Notes: generated by a model from the letters alone, not told the origin. A stretch of 28,247 bases of DNA from Dehalococcoidia bacterium UBA1332 (GCA_002306745.1 DBSW01000169.1:1-28247); one strand, 5' to 3'; shown: positions 16,905 to 25,685, counted from the stretch's first letter. Numbers and translations: made by a program.

Positions 16905-18374
16905 TTAGGAATTGCTCTTTGGTGTTCTTCTTTGCGACTTGAATAGCCATATACCAGTCAGAGTAGAAACTGCTATTAGTATCATAGCGACTATGTTGTT
17001 GGCAGATAATTTATTTTCAGGCTCGGCTGATGGATTATTCTCATCCATCTTTGGCATTTCTGTTGTATCAAAGGTCGTTGTGTTTCTTTCAAGCATCCCA
17101 TTGTCTGTGCTCGATGTGTTTAGAGATTTATAATCGATCAACGGAACATGAATGTCTTTTTGATCTTCATATTGATCATCATCTCTCGTGTCCGTAGACG
17201 GTTTGACTAGGGGCTCCGCTCCGAAAAGAGCGCGCCAATCATTTTCCACATCCAGCAAAGGTATGCCGAATGCTGCTTCGAATGCATCGTAGAGTTGTCT
17301 GCCTGTATTTATAAGTTGCAGCAACTCAGCGAGATGTGATGGCCCGTACTTTTCTACCAGAAATCCGACAAAGGCTCCAGATTGTGGGTAAAAGATTGCA
17401 ACATCGCGTCTCAGACCGGGGATGGTTTGCATTTTTGATAGTGAAAGTAAGTCATCGCTAGTGACCGTTGCTCTTAATCTGTTGTTTGAAGGTTCTGATG
17501 ATCCCGATTCAAGAAACCTTGCAATTCCTTCGTCGAGCCAAGATGGGATACCGCGAAAAGCTGATGAAATCGCCTCGTGTGTGTATAGATGCGCTAACTC
17601 ATGTGTGAACGTCTTAGAGTTCATTTGACCTTGGACGAAAAGTCGATATTTTGGTTGTGCGAATCCGGTGAAAAAATGTTGATTTGTCGCAGTTTGGCTA
17701 ACTGTTGGGAATGATGGAGTTGCCTGCTGTACCGTAGGGAATACGATTGCTTTTATTTTTGGCGGATTAGTGACACCTGTAGTTGCCGCGATATCGGGAA
17801 TCCGTGAGTTTACCTCCTCAATGAGATCGTAAACCTCATTAGAAGATATGCCGTAATAAATGATGCTGTATCCGTTGCCATTAGCGCGTTCCCAATCCCG
17901 ATCTGGATCTAGATATTCAATTGAGTTTGAGGATGAGATTCTAGTAGCGTAATCTGTGAATTCAAATTCAATGGTGAACTCTGTTCCAGGAGGATAGTAA
18001 GAGCCTGCCCCTGTTGGTATTTCGAAGTTTATTAAAACGTGGTTTTCGCTAAAGTCAAAATCTGATTTAGACGTGTTTTCTGGATAGGCATATGACCAGA
18101 TTGTCCCATTACCTTCGGGGCGAAAAAGTATTCGAATTGCTTCTTTATCTTCAGCGTTTAGAACAATGTCTCCCAGATCGATTGTTGTTAAAACTGAAAT
18201 TTTTTCTCCATAGTCTATTTCGACTTGTTGATCAATTATTTCAGGTAGAGCCCCAGATTGTGCGTTTACTGTTCTCAAGTCATAACTGGAGACCAAAACA
18301 ACTAACGTAAGTATGAAGATCCATAAGGGGTGCATGTGCGGGTGGGAAAAATGGTTAGTTGTAGCTCGTTTCAT
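16905..18374 (-). CDS. Membrane-anchored gluzincin peptidase (peptidase MA-like)
   Basis: The 489-residue protein has an N-terminal signal peptide (hydrophobic core about 17-31, possible cut after VNA at residue 38), a beta-rich region, then the zinc motif HELAH (258-262) and the third ligand in WLDEGIARFLE (E282). This HExxH...WxxEG arrangement is typical of peptidase MA-type gluzincins. A polar Asp/Thr-rich linker (390-457) leads to one C-terminal helix (461-478) and a basic end, so the enzyme should be tethered outside the cell. The substrate is unknown. It starts at ATG 18374 and is followed by acuC. Confidence 0.8.
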   Translation of the reverse strand: MKRATTNHFSHPHMHPLWIFILTLVVLVSSYDLRTVNAQSGALPEIIDQQVEIDYGEKISVLTTIDLGDIVLNAEDKEAIRILFRPEGNGTIWSYAYPENTSKSDFDFSENHVLINFEIPTGAGSYYPPGTEFTIEFEFTDYATRISSSNSIEYLDPDRDWERANGNGYSIIYYGISSNEVYDLIEEVNSRIPDIAATTGVTNPPKIKAIVFPTVQQATPSFPTVSQTATNQHFFTGFAQPKYRLFVQGQMNSKTFTHELAHLYTHEAISSAFRGIPSWLDEGIARFLESGSSEPSNNRLRATVTSDDLLSLSKMQTIPGLRRDVAIFYPQSGAFVGFLVEKYGPSHLAELLQLINTGRQLYDAFEAAFGIPLLDVENDWRALFGAEPLVKPSTDTRDDDQYEDQKDIHVPLIDYKSLNTSSTDNGMLERNTTTFDTTEMPKMDENNPSAEPENKLSANNIVAMILIAVSTLTGIWLFKSQRRTPKSNS

Positions 18375-18405
18375 TACCGATAAAGTTATACATAATTATG
18401 TGTTA

Positions 18406-18463
18406 TTTGGTTGTTTCGCGAAAATTAAGACATTGAAGTAATCAATTTATTCGCGCAACCAAA
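18406..18463. repeat. Long interrupted inverted repeat in a divergent promoter region
   Basis: TTTGGTTG-TTT-CGCGAA (18406-18422) faces TTCGCGCAACCAAA (18450-18463): 14 paired bases with a 3-nt bulge. A nested ATTGA/TCAAT pair (18432-18436, 18442-18446) lies inside. It sits between divergent genes, so it is not a terminator; an operator or leader structure is more likely. Confidence 0.55.
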
Positions 18464-18470
18464 ATTGGTT
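18457..18470. repeat. Palindrome AACCAA-AA-TTGGTT
   Basis: A 6-bp inverted repeat with a 2-nt centre. Its left half is shared with the right arm of the larger repeat at 18406-18463, so the AACCAA half could pair with either TTGGTT copy. It lies 9 nt upstream of the predicted -35 at 18479 and is a candidate operator. Confidence 0.45.
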
Positions 18471-18478
18471 CTACTCAG

Positions 18479-18506
18479 TTAACCTGAATTTCAATGAATT
18501 CATAAT
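18479..18506 (+). promoter_or_regulatory. Possible promoter for the FAH-family gene
   Basis: TTAACC (18479-18484) and CATAAT (18501-18506) are separated by 16 nt. The -10 matches consensus at five of six positions and the -35 at four. It would give a leader of about 60 nt to ATG 18571. Confidence 0.35.
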
Positions 18507-18570
18507 ATGAAAAATAAAGATTATTTAGGTGCGATATATTTGTGCATCTTTAGTTAGGCGAAAGCAGACC

Positions 18571-19479
18571 ATGCGTTATTATCAGTATTTGAAGAGCGGT
18601 TCAAAGCATGTCGGTGTCGAAGATGATTTAGAACAGATTGCTGATCTGACGGACATTAATTCCCAGATTGAATCAACCCTCGATTTAATGAAGGTTGCTG
18701 CAATTACGGACTCAGATATAGATTCGGTTGCAAGACGAATTCTCGAATTTAGCTCAGTTCCTGAAACGATTTCAACTTCTAAATTCTTCGATTTAGCTAA
18801 ATCAGATAACCAAGCAATTACTTTACTACCGCCCGTAGACGCTCCTGAGGTTTGGGCTTTTGGTGTGACTTATATGGATTCAATGCGAGAACGCCAGGCG
18901 GAGAGCGGATCACCTGATGTCTATGCAAAGGTATACGACGCTGATCGTCCTGAAGCTTTTTTCAAAGCTACTCTTGACCGTCTACAGTCTCCGTTTTCAC
19001 AAGTTGGCATTAGGGCTGATTCGGGTTGGGACGTTCCCGAGCCTGAGTTGGCTTTTGTGACATATGGCGGAAAAATCGTTGGTTATACCTGCGGTAACGA
19101 TATGAGCAGTCGCACAATTGAGGGTGAAAATCCTCTCTATTTACCACAGGCAAAGGTTTACGATAAGTCGGCTTCGCTTGGTCCTGCATTAGTGTCTAGA
19201 GAGTCTATTGGGGATCCACAACGGTTAAGCGTAACTCTGGTAATCGAACGAGGAGGACAAGAGGCTTTTCGTGGGCAAGCAGACACCTCGGATATGAAGA
19301 GAGATTGTGACTATTTGTTCGATTGGTTAGTGCGTCACAATTCTATACCAGACGGCACCTCAGTGATGACGGGTACCGGGACGATCCCTCCTCCTGAATT
19401 CACACTGGGCGAAGGTGACGTTGTACACATCACAATCGATAAAATAGGGACACTAACCAACACTGTAGTTGTTGTATAA
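18571..19479 (+). CDS. FAH-family hydrolase/dehydratase (2-keto-3-deoxy-arabinonate dehydratase-like)
   Basis: The 302-residue protein belongs to the fumarylacetoacetate hydrolase superfamily. Metal ligands appear as E157 and E159 in VPEPELAFV and D177 in GNDMSSR, and the IEGENPLYLPQAKVYDKS stretch (183-200) carries a lysine expected at the active site. The GNDMSSR-IEGENPLYLPQAK pattern is most like the 2-keto-3-deoxy-D-arabinonate dehydratase branch, which makes 2-oxoglutarate semialdehyde from pentose acids, but related hydrolases and isomerases share much of it. A frame extending to GTG 18529 adds 14 residues; ATG 18571 matches the family start better. A xylulokinase-like gene lies nearby, which is compatible with pentose use but not proof. 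Confidence 0.8.
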   Translation: MRYYQYLKSGSKHVGVEDDLEQIADLTDINSQIESTLDLMKVAAITDSDIDSVARRILEFSSVPETISTSKFFDLAKSDNQAITLLPPVDAPEVWAFGVTYMDSMRERQAESGSPDVYAKVYDADRPEAFFKATLDRLQSPFSQVGIRADSGWDVPEPELAFVTYGGKIVGYTCGNDMSSRTIEGENPLYLPQAKVYDKSASLGPALVSRESIGDPQRLSVTLVIERGGQEAFRGQADTSDMKRDCDYLFDWLVRHNSIPDGTSVMTGTGTIPPPEFTLGEGDVVHITIDKIGTLTNTVVVV

Positions 19480-20115
19480 AACCACGAAACATAAATGGTC
19501 TGCTTTCTTGGTGGTCACTAACTTTACGGTGTTTGTGATATTTCCGTTGGGCTGTACTTCAGTTTCTGTAACTCCGGGACCAAAACAGGAATTGCCCCTC
19601 CCACATCGATCCCTCCGACGTTTGTACGAATTGCTGTTACCCCAAAGCCAACTGAAACCCCGACCCCTACCGCTACTCGTGTTCCGACTGTTCCGCCAGC
19701 CTACTTGGATGATGGACCACCGGTATTTTCTCTTTCAGTCGACCCTGAATTGGTAGAAGACAAACCAGAAGATTCGATAATTTTTCAGAGGTGGAGTGAA
19801 TACCTCACAAACACCAAGATTAAACGTAGTGAAAAAGATGTCCCGACTCATTTTTGCTCAGATGGGACCGTGATGAGAGATGATCAATTGCACGAATCGA
19901 TTGAAAACTGGCGGATCTGGGGATCACCAGCTGTTGCTTCTTGGGATTTGGGTACCGTTAACGTAGCTGTAGACGTGTACAGTGGTCGTTGAGCAGGACG
20001 AGAATGGTACATGCTTACCCTTGTTCGTAAGGGAGGTGAGGTGTTCCTTAGGAACAACCCTTTTCCGGCAAAACTTCACATAGAGCGTGGTGAACTTTGC
20101 TTGTTACAGCTTTAA
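19469..20115 (+). pseudogene. Broken lipoprotein-like gene (frameshift plus in-frame TGA)
   Basis: Three segments join into one protein of about 213 residues. Segment 1 starts at TTG 19469 or 19472 and reads a hydrophobic signal peptide ending in PLGCTS, an imperfect lipobox. Near the AAAA run at 19582-19585 the meaningful frame shifts by -1. Segment 2 is a Pro/Thr-rich linker (TPKPTETPTPTATRVPT) and a globular part containing FQRWSEYLTNT and HFCSDGTVM. It stops at TGA 19990-19992, but the same frame continues as AGREWYMLTLVRKGGEV and FLRNNPFPAKLHIERGEL to TAA 20113-20115. Coding-like sequence on both sides of both breaks indicates recent decay or sequencing error. It overlaps the FAH gene by up to 11 nt. 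No family is recognised. Confidence 0.7.
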
Positions 20116-20268
20116 TTTATCTGATTCCTGTTATGCACCTATTCACTTCATAATTTGTCGCCCTAGCTACGTACTCGAGTCCAAGGTGCAGCGTAAACTT
20201 ACAGAGCAAATTACGTGATATTAAATTTAGATACGAAGTGATAATTGACGATCGAGGGTGAATATAAA

Positions 20269-21240
20269 GTGGCAGAACCTACAGGTACTATCGACGTTTT
20301 AGCGGTCAAAAAACTTGCATCAAATATTCGTGATTCTATACAGCGAGTTATTGTAGGAAAATCGCAAACAATTGATATTGCGATATTAGCCCTTTTATGT
20401 CGTGGACACGTGTTACTTGAAGACGTCCCAGGGACCGGAAAAACTTCTCTAGCCAAGGCATTAGCGGCTTCTCTCGAATGCGACTTTGGTCGAATACAAT
20501 TCACTCCTGACCTAGTTCCAGGCGACGTACTTGGCGTGAATTTTTACAATACCGCCAAGGGAGAATTCGAGTTTCGTAAGGGACCGATTTTTTCACAGAT
20601 ACTTCTTGCAGATGAAATCAACCGAGCTACACCACGCACACAATCATCACTCCTAGAGGCTATGCAAGAGCGTCAGGCTTCTATCGATGGTTTGACTACT
20701 CCATTGCCCGAGCCGTTTATGGTCGTGGCTACGTTAAACCCGGTGGAAATGGAAGGCACCTTTCCCTTACCAGAAGCCCAGTTGGACCGTTTCATGTTGC
20801 GAGCATCTCTTGGATACCCTGATCGCAATGAAGAATCTTCAATGCTTGATCGTTTCAGTCGTGAAAAAGATCATAGTGTAGCTACTAATTCGGTAAGCGC
20901 CCAAGATCTGATCGGTGCTATGGATGTTGTTGATACCGTTACGGTCAATGCAACGGTTAGGGATTATCTTTTAGAAATTATTACAAGAACGCGTGACAGT
21001 AATAGTTTGCGGTTAGGTGCTAGCCCTAGAGCTTCTCTGGCATTGCAACATGCGGCTCAGGGATGGGCTGCGATGAACGGTAGACAATACGTTTTGCCTG
21101 ATGACATTAAGTATTTGGCAGTTCCGGTGCTTGCCCATCGATTGATAGCAGAAACCACTACACAACTGCGCGGACAACCGACAGCTGAAATCGTTTCTAG
21201 CATCGTTGAATCGACACCTGTGCCTATAGAGCGAGAATAA
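20269..21240 (+). CDS. MoxR-family AAA+ ATPase
   Basis: MoxR ATPases act as chaperones that help assemble or activate other complexes. The 323-residue product has Walker A in DVPGTGKTS (P-loop at 55-59), Walker B LLADEINRA (D115, E116), sensor-1 ATLNP (N157) and the arginine in QLDRF, followed by the C-terminal lid (LGASPRASLALQHAAQGWA ... VLPDDIKYLAVPVLAHRL). GTG 20269 is chosen for the GAGGG site 10 nt upstream; TTG 20245 adds eight residues. It heads a three-gene unit with DUF58 and DUF4129, the usual MoxR arrangement. Confidence 0.92.
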   Translation: MAEPTGTIDVLAVKKLASNIRDSIQRVIVGKSQTIDIAILALLCRGHVLLEDVPGTGKTSLAKALAASLECDFGRIQFTPDLVPGDVLGVNFYNTAKGEFEFRKGPIFSQILLADEINRATPRTQSSLLEAMQERQASIDGLTTPLPEPFMVVATLNPVEMEGTFPLPEAQLDRFMLRASLGYPDRNEESSMLDRFSREKDHSVATNSVSAQDLIGAMDVVDTVTVNATVRDYLLEIITRTRDSNSLRLGASPRASLALQHAAQGWAAMNGRQYVLPDDIKYLAVPVLAHRLIAETTTQLRGQPTAEIVSSIVESTPVPIERE

Positions 21241-21245
21241 AAGGA

Positions 21246-22634
21246 ATGTATAAGAACTGGCGGTTGAAAGAACAGTTAGAGGGTCATCGACGTCCAGATA
21301 TAAATATTTCGAGAGGAACTGCCTTAAATCCGTTAGGTGAGTTGTTTGTAATACTTTTGATAATAGTAGTAATTGTTGGAGCTGTTTCTCACGAGATTCT
21401 AATTAGTGCGGTTGGTGTATTAGCGTTCGTGGTGGCGATGGTCTCTCGACTGTGGGCCGCTTTATCTATTGAGGAATTAACTATCGATCGTGACGTATCA
21501 GTAAACCATGCCTTTCAAGGAGACGATATCGAAGTTACTTTCACCATAGAAAATCGAAAGCCACTTCCGGTTCCTTGGCTAGAGATCAGCGAGTACGTGC
21601 CGCGTGGTTTGCTTATCGAAGGACGTAACGAGGTTGAACAGGCTTATCTTGGAGGGGCCGAAATGAAAATATCCGCTTCCCTCGGCGGATACGAACGATT
21701 GAAGGTTAAGAAGAAAATAACCGCGTTGTCTAGAGGAACTTATAGACTTGGTAAAAGTAACCTTCGCAGTGGCGACCTTTTTGGGTTGTATCCTTCTGAG
21801 GCGAGCCTTCAACATACCCCATGGTCAATATTTGTTTACCCAAAAATTAAGGCTATGACAGGATTCATGCTTCCGGCTAGGCGACCTATTGGCGATTCAA
21901 TATTCAAAGAACGGCTTTGGGATGACCCATCGCGACCGGCTGGTGTACGTGAATACCAGCCAGGAGATCCGATAAAACGTATTGATTGGAAAGTTACTGC
22001 TCGTCGTGATCAGATGTTCGTTAGGCAGTTTGACCCTAGTGTTTCCGAGCACATGGTGATTTTTTCTGAGGCAATAACTACCGATGTGCCATGGGAAGGT
22101 TATCGTTCTGACGTTTTGGAAGGGTCAATGACCGCTGCAGCATCTATAGCTGATCACGCTTTACAACTTGGTTACAAGGTGGGTCTTATTACTAACGGTG
22201 TGAGTTCTAGCGCTGCGTCGCATGCTGTGATTACACCGGGCTCTGGGCCGTCACATCTAAATGCTTTGCTGGAGTCTTTGGCGATGGTACATCCCATCGG
22301 TGTTCGTAGTCTGGATGAGTTGGCTAGGAGCCGGCGTGGTGCAATACCTTCAGGCTCAACAATAATTCATATCGGAGGTATTTATCATCCGCGAACGATT
22401 AATTACTTGAGATGGTTATCCGATTCTAATCATCCGGTTATTCTTTTGCATACTGGACGAGAAGATCCGCCGGAATACACGGAATTTGAAATCAGGGATG
22501 GTCGAGCGATGTTTCTTGATTCATCAGATAGATCAACTTCAAGTGAATTCCAGAGACCGAGCAAAAAATCATCGCAATGGGACAACTTACCAGTATCCGG
22601 TCAGATGTCGGCGAGTGGTAACAAAAGTGCATAA
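21246..22634 (+). CDS. DUF58 domain membrane-associated protein
   Basis: DUF58 proteins nearly always accompany MoxR ATPases and resemble vWA-type scaffold proteins. The 462-residue product has two membrane helices (about 32-48 and 50-72), a beta-rich middle (TFTIENRKPLPVPWLEISE), and the diagnostic block DPSRPAGVREYQPGDPIKRIDWKVTARR at 227-254. A Ser-rich, probably disordered end follows. ATG 21246 is 5 nt after the moxR stop, with AAGGA directly against it, so translation is probably coupled. It overlaps the next gene by 8 nt. Confidence 0.9.
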   Translation: MYKNWRLKEQLEGHRRPDINISRGTALNPLGELFVILLIIVVIVGAVSHEILISAVGVLAFVVAMVSRLWAALSIEELTIDRDVSVNHAFQGDDIEVTFTIENRKPLPVPWLEISEYVPRGLLIEGRNEVEQAYLGGAEMKISASLGGYERLKVKKKITALSRGTYRLGKSNLRSGDLFGLYPSEASLQHTPWSIFVYPKIKAMTGFMLPARRPIGDSIFKERLWDDPSRPAGVREYQPGDPIKRIDWKVTARRDQMFVRQFDPSVSEHMVIFSEAITTDVPWEGYRSDVLEGSMTAAASIADHALQLGYKVGLITNGVSSSAASHAVITPGSGPSHLNALLESLAMVHPIGVRSLDELARSRRGAIPSGSTIIHIGGIYHPRTINYLRWLSDSNHPVILLHTGREDPPEYTEFEIRDGRAMFLDSSDRSTSSEFQRPSKKSSQWDNLPVSGQMSASGNKSA

Positions 22635-24045
22635 CTACACAGCTGTCTCTTTTGGATCTCTTGTTATTGTTGAGAGTATATGGTGGTTTTCTATTCTTGC
22701 TGTAATTGGTGGTCTGTTGGGTCTAGGTGGAGCACCTTTGCCATGGATCTCAGTGATGTTTTTGCTGGCTTCAGGAGTTTTTTCGGCGTGGATTTTTGGT
22801 GGAGTTAAGGGTGACACTGCTACCGTCGCGATTGGTCAAGCCTTTGTTGCTCTCATTGTCTTTTATTTTGCGTTAGCAACGGTATCCGTTTTCGAAACAT
22901 GGTCTTTTAAGATCGCGTGGCCTGTCGACACATTTGGTGGAGCATATGGCGCTGATGGTGTGGTTGATGTGATGTTCGGCGTGTTGTCTGCAGTATGTCT
23001 TTGGTATAGAGCACAAGGACTTGTGGTGGAAGGCGGTGTTGCCCGTCGATTAAGTCGAGCATTTAAGTTAGGCACAGCATTTATTGCTGTCGCTCTTTTG
23101 TTTCAGCACGGGGTTATTCAGTACGACATCGGTATAGCTCCTTTATTGCTGCCGTTTTTTGGCGCCGCTTTGATTGGTATGGCTGTAGCAAGAATTCCAA
23201 AATCAGAGACCGTTAGCCAGGCTTCGTGGCCATTGGTCATTGGTATATCAGTTAGCGTAATTCTGGGTCTTGGTGCATTTGGTGGCGTGCTGACAGGTCG
23301 ATACGGGGATATTGGAGTTAGAGGATTTGTAAATATATGGGGTGCACTCGTAGATGCGGTTTTGTGGGTTTTACGTTATCCAATAGAGTGGATAATGACC
23401 GCTATTTGGAACCTAATATTATGGTTGCAGAGCCTATCAGATGCAGAAGAAAAAGAAGTTGAGCGGGATGCACCCGGGGCGTTTGCAGAGGATATGGTTA
23501 ATCCGGCTGCCGAACGTAGTGAAGAGGTAACTAATTTTGCGATTGAAGCTTTACGTTGGCCGCTTTCGATTCTGCTTTTGCTAGGCCTATTCTTTGTTTT
23601 GATATTTGCATATCGACGATTCTCATCTCGTGTGGAGAATTCGAGCTATAGCGAGCGAGAATCGATTAGAGGTGAAGCGGATGCTCGTGCCGATATGGCT
23701 AGACTTTTTAAGAATTTATTACCTGGGTGGCTGCGGATAGGCACAAAAAATGTATTGTGGAAATGGCCTGAAAATCAATCGGGAATTTCGGAAGTTTTTT
23801 TGCTGTATTTTGATACGATAGCTCACGCGGCTAAGCTTGGTATGACCTATGAAGCAGCACTAACACCGAATGAACGTGTGGGGGTTTTGGGATCATTTCT
23901 GCCGGATGCACCCGTTGTAAAAATTACTTCGAGTTTTAATGATGCTTGCTATGGGCTAATTCCTTCTAGTCTGGACGAAATTAGCCAGTTAAGAGAAGAG
24001 TTAGAGATTGCTGTTAGTAAGTCCAAGCAATACGACTACAGCTAG
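22627..24045 (+). CDS. DUF4129 domain multi-pass membrane protein
   Basis: The 472-residue protein has about eight or nine predicted membrane helices (between residues 8 and 330), a charged outer loop at 271-300 (DAEEKEVERDAPGAF), and a C-terminal soluble region where EVFLLYFDTIAHAAKLG, TPNERVGVLG and SSFNDACYGL fit the DUF4129 pattern. In the TgpA-like relatives a transglutaminase domain sits between the helices and DUF4129; it is absent here. It starts at GTG 22627 (or GTG 22615), overlapping the DUF58 stop. A role with MoxR and DUF58 at the membrane is inferred from context; the substrate is unknown. Confidence 0.75.
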   Translation: MHNYTAVSFGSLVIVESIWWFSILAVIGGLLGLGGAPLPWISVMFLLASGVFSAWIFGGVKGDTATVAIGQAFVALIVFYFALATVSVFETWSFKIAWPVDTFGGAYGADGVVDVMFGVLSAVCLWYRAQGLVVEGGVARRLSRAFKLGTAFIAVALLFQHGVIQYDIGIAPLLLPFFGAALIGMAVARIPKSETVSQASWPLVIGISVSVILGLGAFGGVLTGRYGDIGVRGFVNIWGALVDAVLWVLRYPIEWIMTAIWNLILWLQSLSDAEEKEVERDAPGAFAEDMVNPAAERSEEVTNFAIEALRWPLSILLLLGLFFVLIFAYRRFSSRVENSSYSERESIRGEADARADMARLFKNLLPGWLRIGTKNVLWKWPENQSGISEVFLLYFDTIAHAAKLGMTYEAALTPNERVGVLGSFLPDAPVVKITSSFNDACYGLIPSSLDEISQLREELEIAVSKSKQYDYS

Positions 24046-24067
24046 ATATTGACCTTTTCTCGTTACG

Positions 24068-25558
24068 TTATTTATGCCGAACAGGCTCAGGCAGGGTGAT
24101 TACTCGCAGTAAATTAGTCGTCCCTGGGATGCCGATGGGTAACCCCACAACGGTTACAACTACATCTCCTACTTTCGCGATTTTAGTTTCTAGGGCCAAG
24201 TCTGAAGCTGCATGGAACATCGCTTGGATTTCATCGTAATGATTAACCGTAATTGGTATTACGCCCCATCTAAGTGATAGTTTTGCTCCAGCCGAGAACT
24301 TGGTGGTTAATGCGAGCAAGGGAGTTATCGGTCGATAGGAGGCGACTCGTCCTGCTGTGCTACCTGATTCAGTAAAAGCGATTATCGCCTTCGCTTTTAG
24401 ACTGGCTGCTACGACACCAGCGCTATGGGCGATAGAGTCATCAACTTCGAGTCCGCCTTTTGATGCCACATGACGTCGACGATCCGCAAGCATTGAGTAC
24501 TCTAGATATCTTTCTGCACGTTTAGCTATTTTGGTCATCGCTTGAACGGCTCTGAACGGGTGTCGTCCGATAGAGGTTTCGGCTGACAACATAATAGCGT
24601 CCGTTCCATCGCGAACTGCATTGTATACATCCGTAGCCTCAGCGCGTGTCGGGGACGGAGAATCAATCATAGATTCCATCATCTGTGTAGCAGTTATAAC
24701 CGGTTTGCCTATTTCATTAGCCATTCGGATTATTCTTTTTTGAACCGCTGGAACTCGCTCAAATGGAAGTTCGACGCCTAGGTCTCCGCGTGCCACCATA
24801 ACTGCATCGGACTCTGTGAGAATTTCTTGAAGATTATCTACTGCCTGCTGGATTTCTATTTTGGCAACTAGTTGAGGATTAATTCCGGATACAGCTAGGT
24901 GCTTTCTTACTCGATCTACGTCTAATCCATCTCTTACGTATGAAAGACCGACAAAATCTATATCGGATGACGCTACCCAATTTAGCGCTTTTGATGTTTC
25001 ATCGGTGAAATAGTCGACAGTCGTAGTATTGCCTGGAGCCGTTATAGCCTTATTTGGCTTCATTGAACCACCCAATGTCACCCGACAGATAATTTCTTCT
25101 TGGTTGATGTCCTCAACTTTCAGTTCTATCGAACCCTCATCAATTAGAATCATCGCTCCTTTTTTGATGTCCTTATGAAGACCTTGAGGCCAAACGTTCG
25201 CTCGTTCAGTGGTGCCTTTGCATGGTGTACGCTGGAGGCTGAAGCTATCGCCGGTGGTTAACTTAATTTCTGGTTCTGACATTTCACCGACTCGGTATTT
25301 AGGACCTGGCAGGTCAGCTAAAATGCCTATAGCCACACCCATTTCACGAGAAGCCTGGCGAACTATATCCACGTATTGATCGTGTTCATTTCTGTGCCCA
25401 TGGCTCAGATTTAGCCTCGCGACAGACATTCCAGATCGGATCAGGCGCTTTATTTTTGTCATTGTTCCTGTCGCAGGACCAATGGTGCAGACGATTCTGG
25501 TCCTTGCTCTGCTTTTCAAGAACGTTGGCAGTGGATATGAAATATTTGTGTCCGGCAA
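24068..25558 (-). CDS. pyk: Pyruvate kinase
   Basis: PK converts phosphoenolpyruvate and ADP to pyruvate and ATP. The 496-residue product shows TRIVCTIGPAT, the VARLNLSHG loop (46-54), the ADLPGPKYRVGE segment, metal ligands in VAKIE and MVARGDLGVELP, and the family block ITATQMMESMIDSPSPTRAE. The C-terminal allosteric domain (AHSAGVVAASLKAKAIIAFTESGSTAGRVASYRP) is complete. The first TTG (25573) has no ribosome binding site; TTG 25558 is 5 nt after AGGAGA and is preferred. The substrate loop reads DLPGPK rather than the common DLKGPE. It converges with the DUF4129 gene, 22 nt away. Confidence 0.97.
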   Translation of the reverse strand: MPDTNISYPLPTFLKSRARTRIVCTIGPATGTMTKIKRLIRSGMSVARLNLSHGHRNEHDQYVDIVRQASREMGVAIGILADLPGPKYRVGEMSEPEIKLTTGDSFSLQRTPCKGTTERANVWPQGLHKDIKKGAMILIDEGSIELKVEDINQEEIICRVTLGGSMKPNKAITAPGNTTTVDYFTDETSKALNWVASSDIDFVGLSYVRDGLDVDRVRKHLAVSGINPQLVAKIEIQQAVDNLQEILTESDAVMVARGDLGVELPFERVPAVQKRIIRMANEIGKPVITATQMMESMIDSPSPTRAEATDVYNAVRDGTDAIMLSAETSIGRHPFRAVQAMTKIAKRAERYLEYSMLADRRRHVASKGGLEVDDSIAHSAGVVAASLKAKAIIAFTESGSTAGRVASYRPITPLLALTTKFSAGAKLSLRWGVIPITVNHYDEIQAMFHAASDLALETKIAKVGDVVVTVVGLPIGIPGTTNLLRVITLPEPVRHK

Positions 25559-25563
25559 GCGCG

Positions 25564-25569
25564 TCTCCT
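25564..25569 (-). promoter_or_regulatory. Shine-Dalgarno site that sets the pyk start
   Basis: AGGAGA on the minus strand, 5 nt ahead of TTG 25558. The site lies inside the longer frame that starts at TTG 25573, which favours the shorter protein. Confidence 0.65.
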
Positions 25570-25685
25570 GCAATAAATATTTTATTTCTACGATTATTTG
25601 CTTAGATTTGTTATGGCATTATCGCGCATACATACTTTGAATCACTCGTTCGCGTGTATTTTATGCCAGTATTGAGTTCACACAT

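Noticed and set aside
19990..19992. In-frame TGA as a selenocysteine codon
   Set aside because: The surrounding GR-x-AGR residues are not a redox motif, no SECIS-like hairpin is obvious right after it, and the gene also has a frameshift, which fits decay better.
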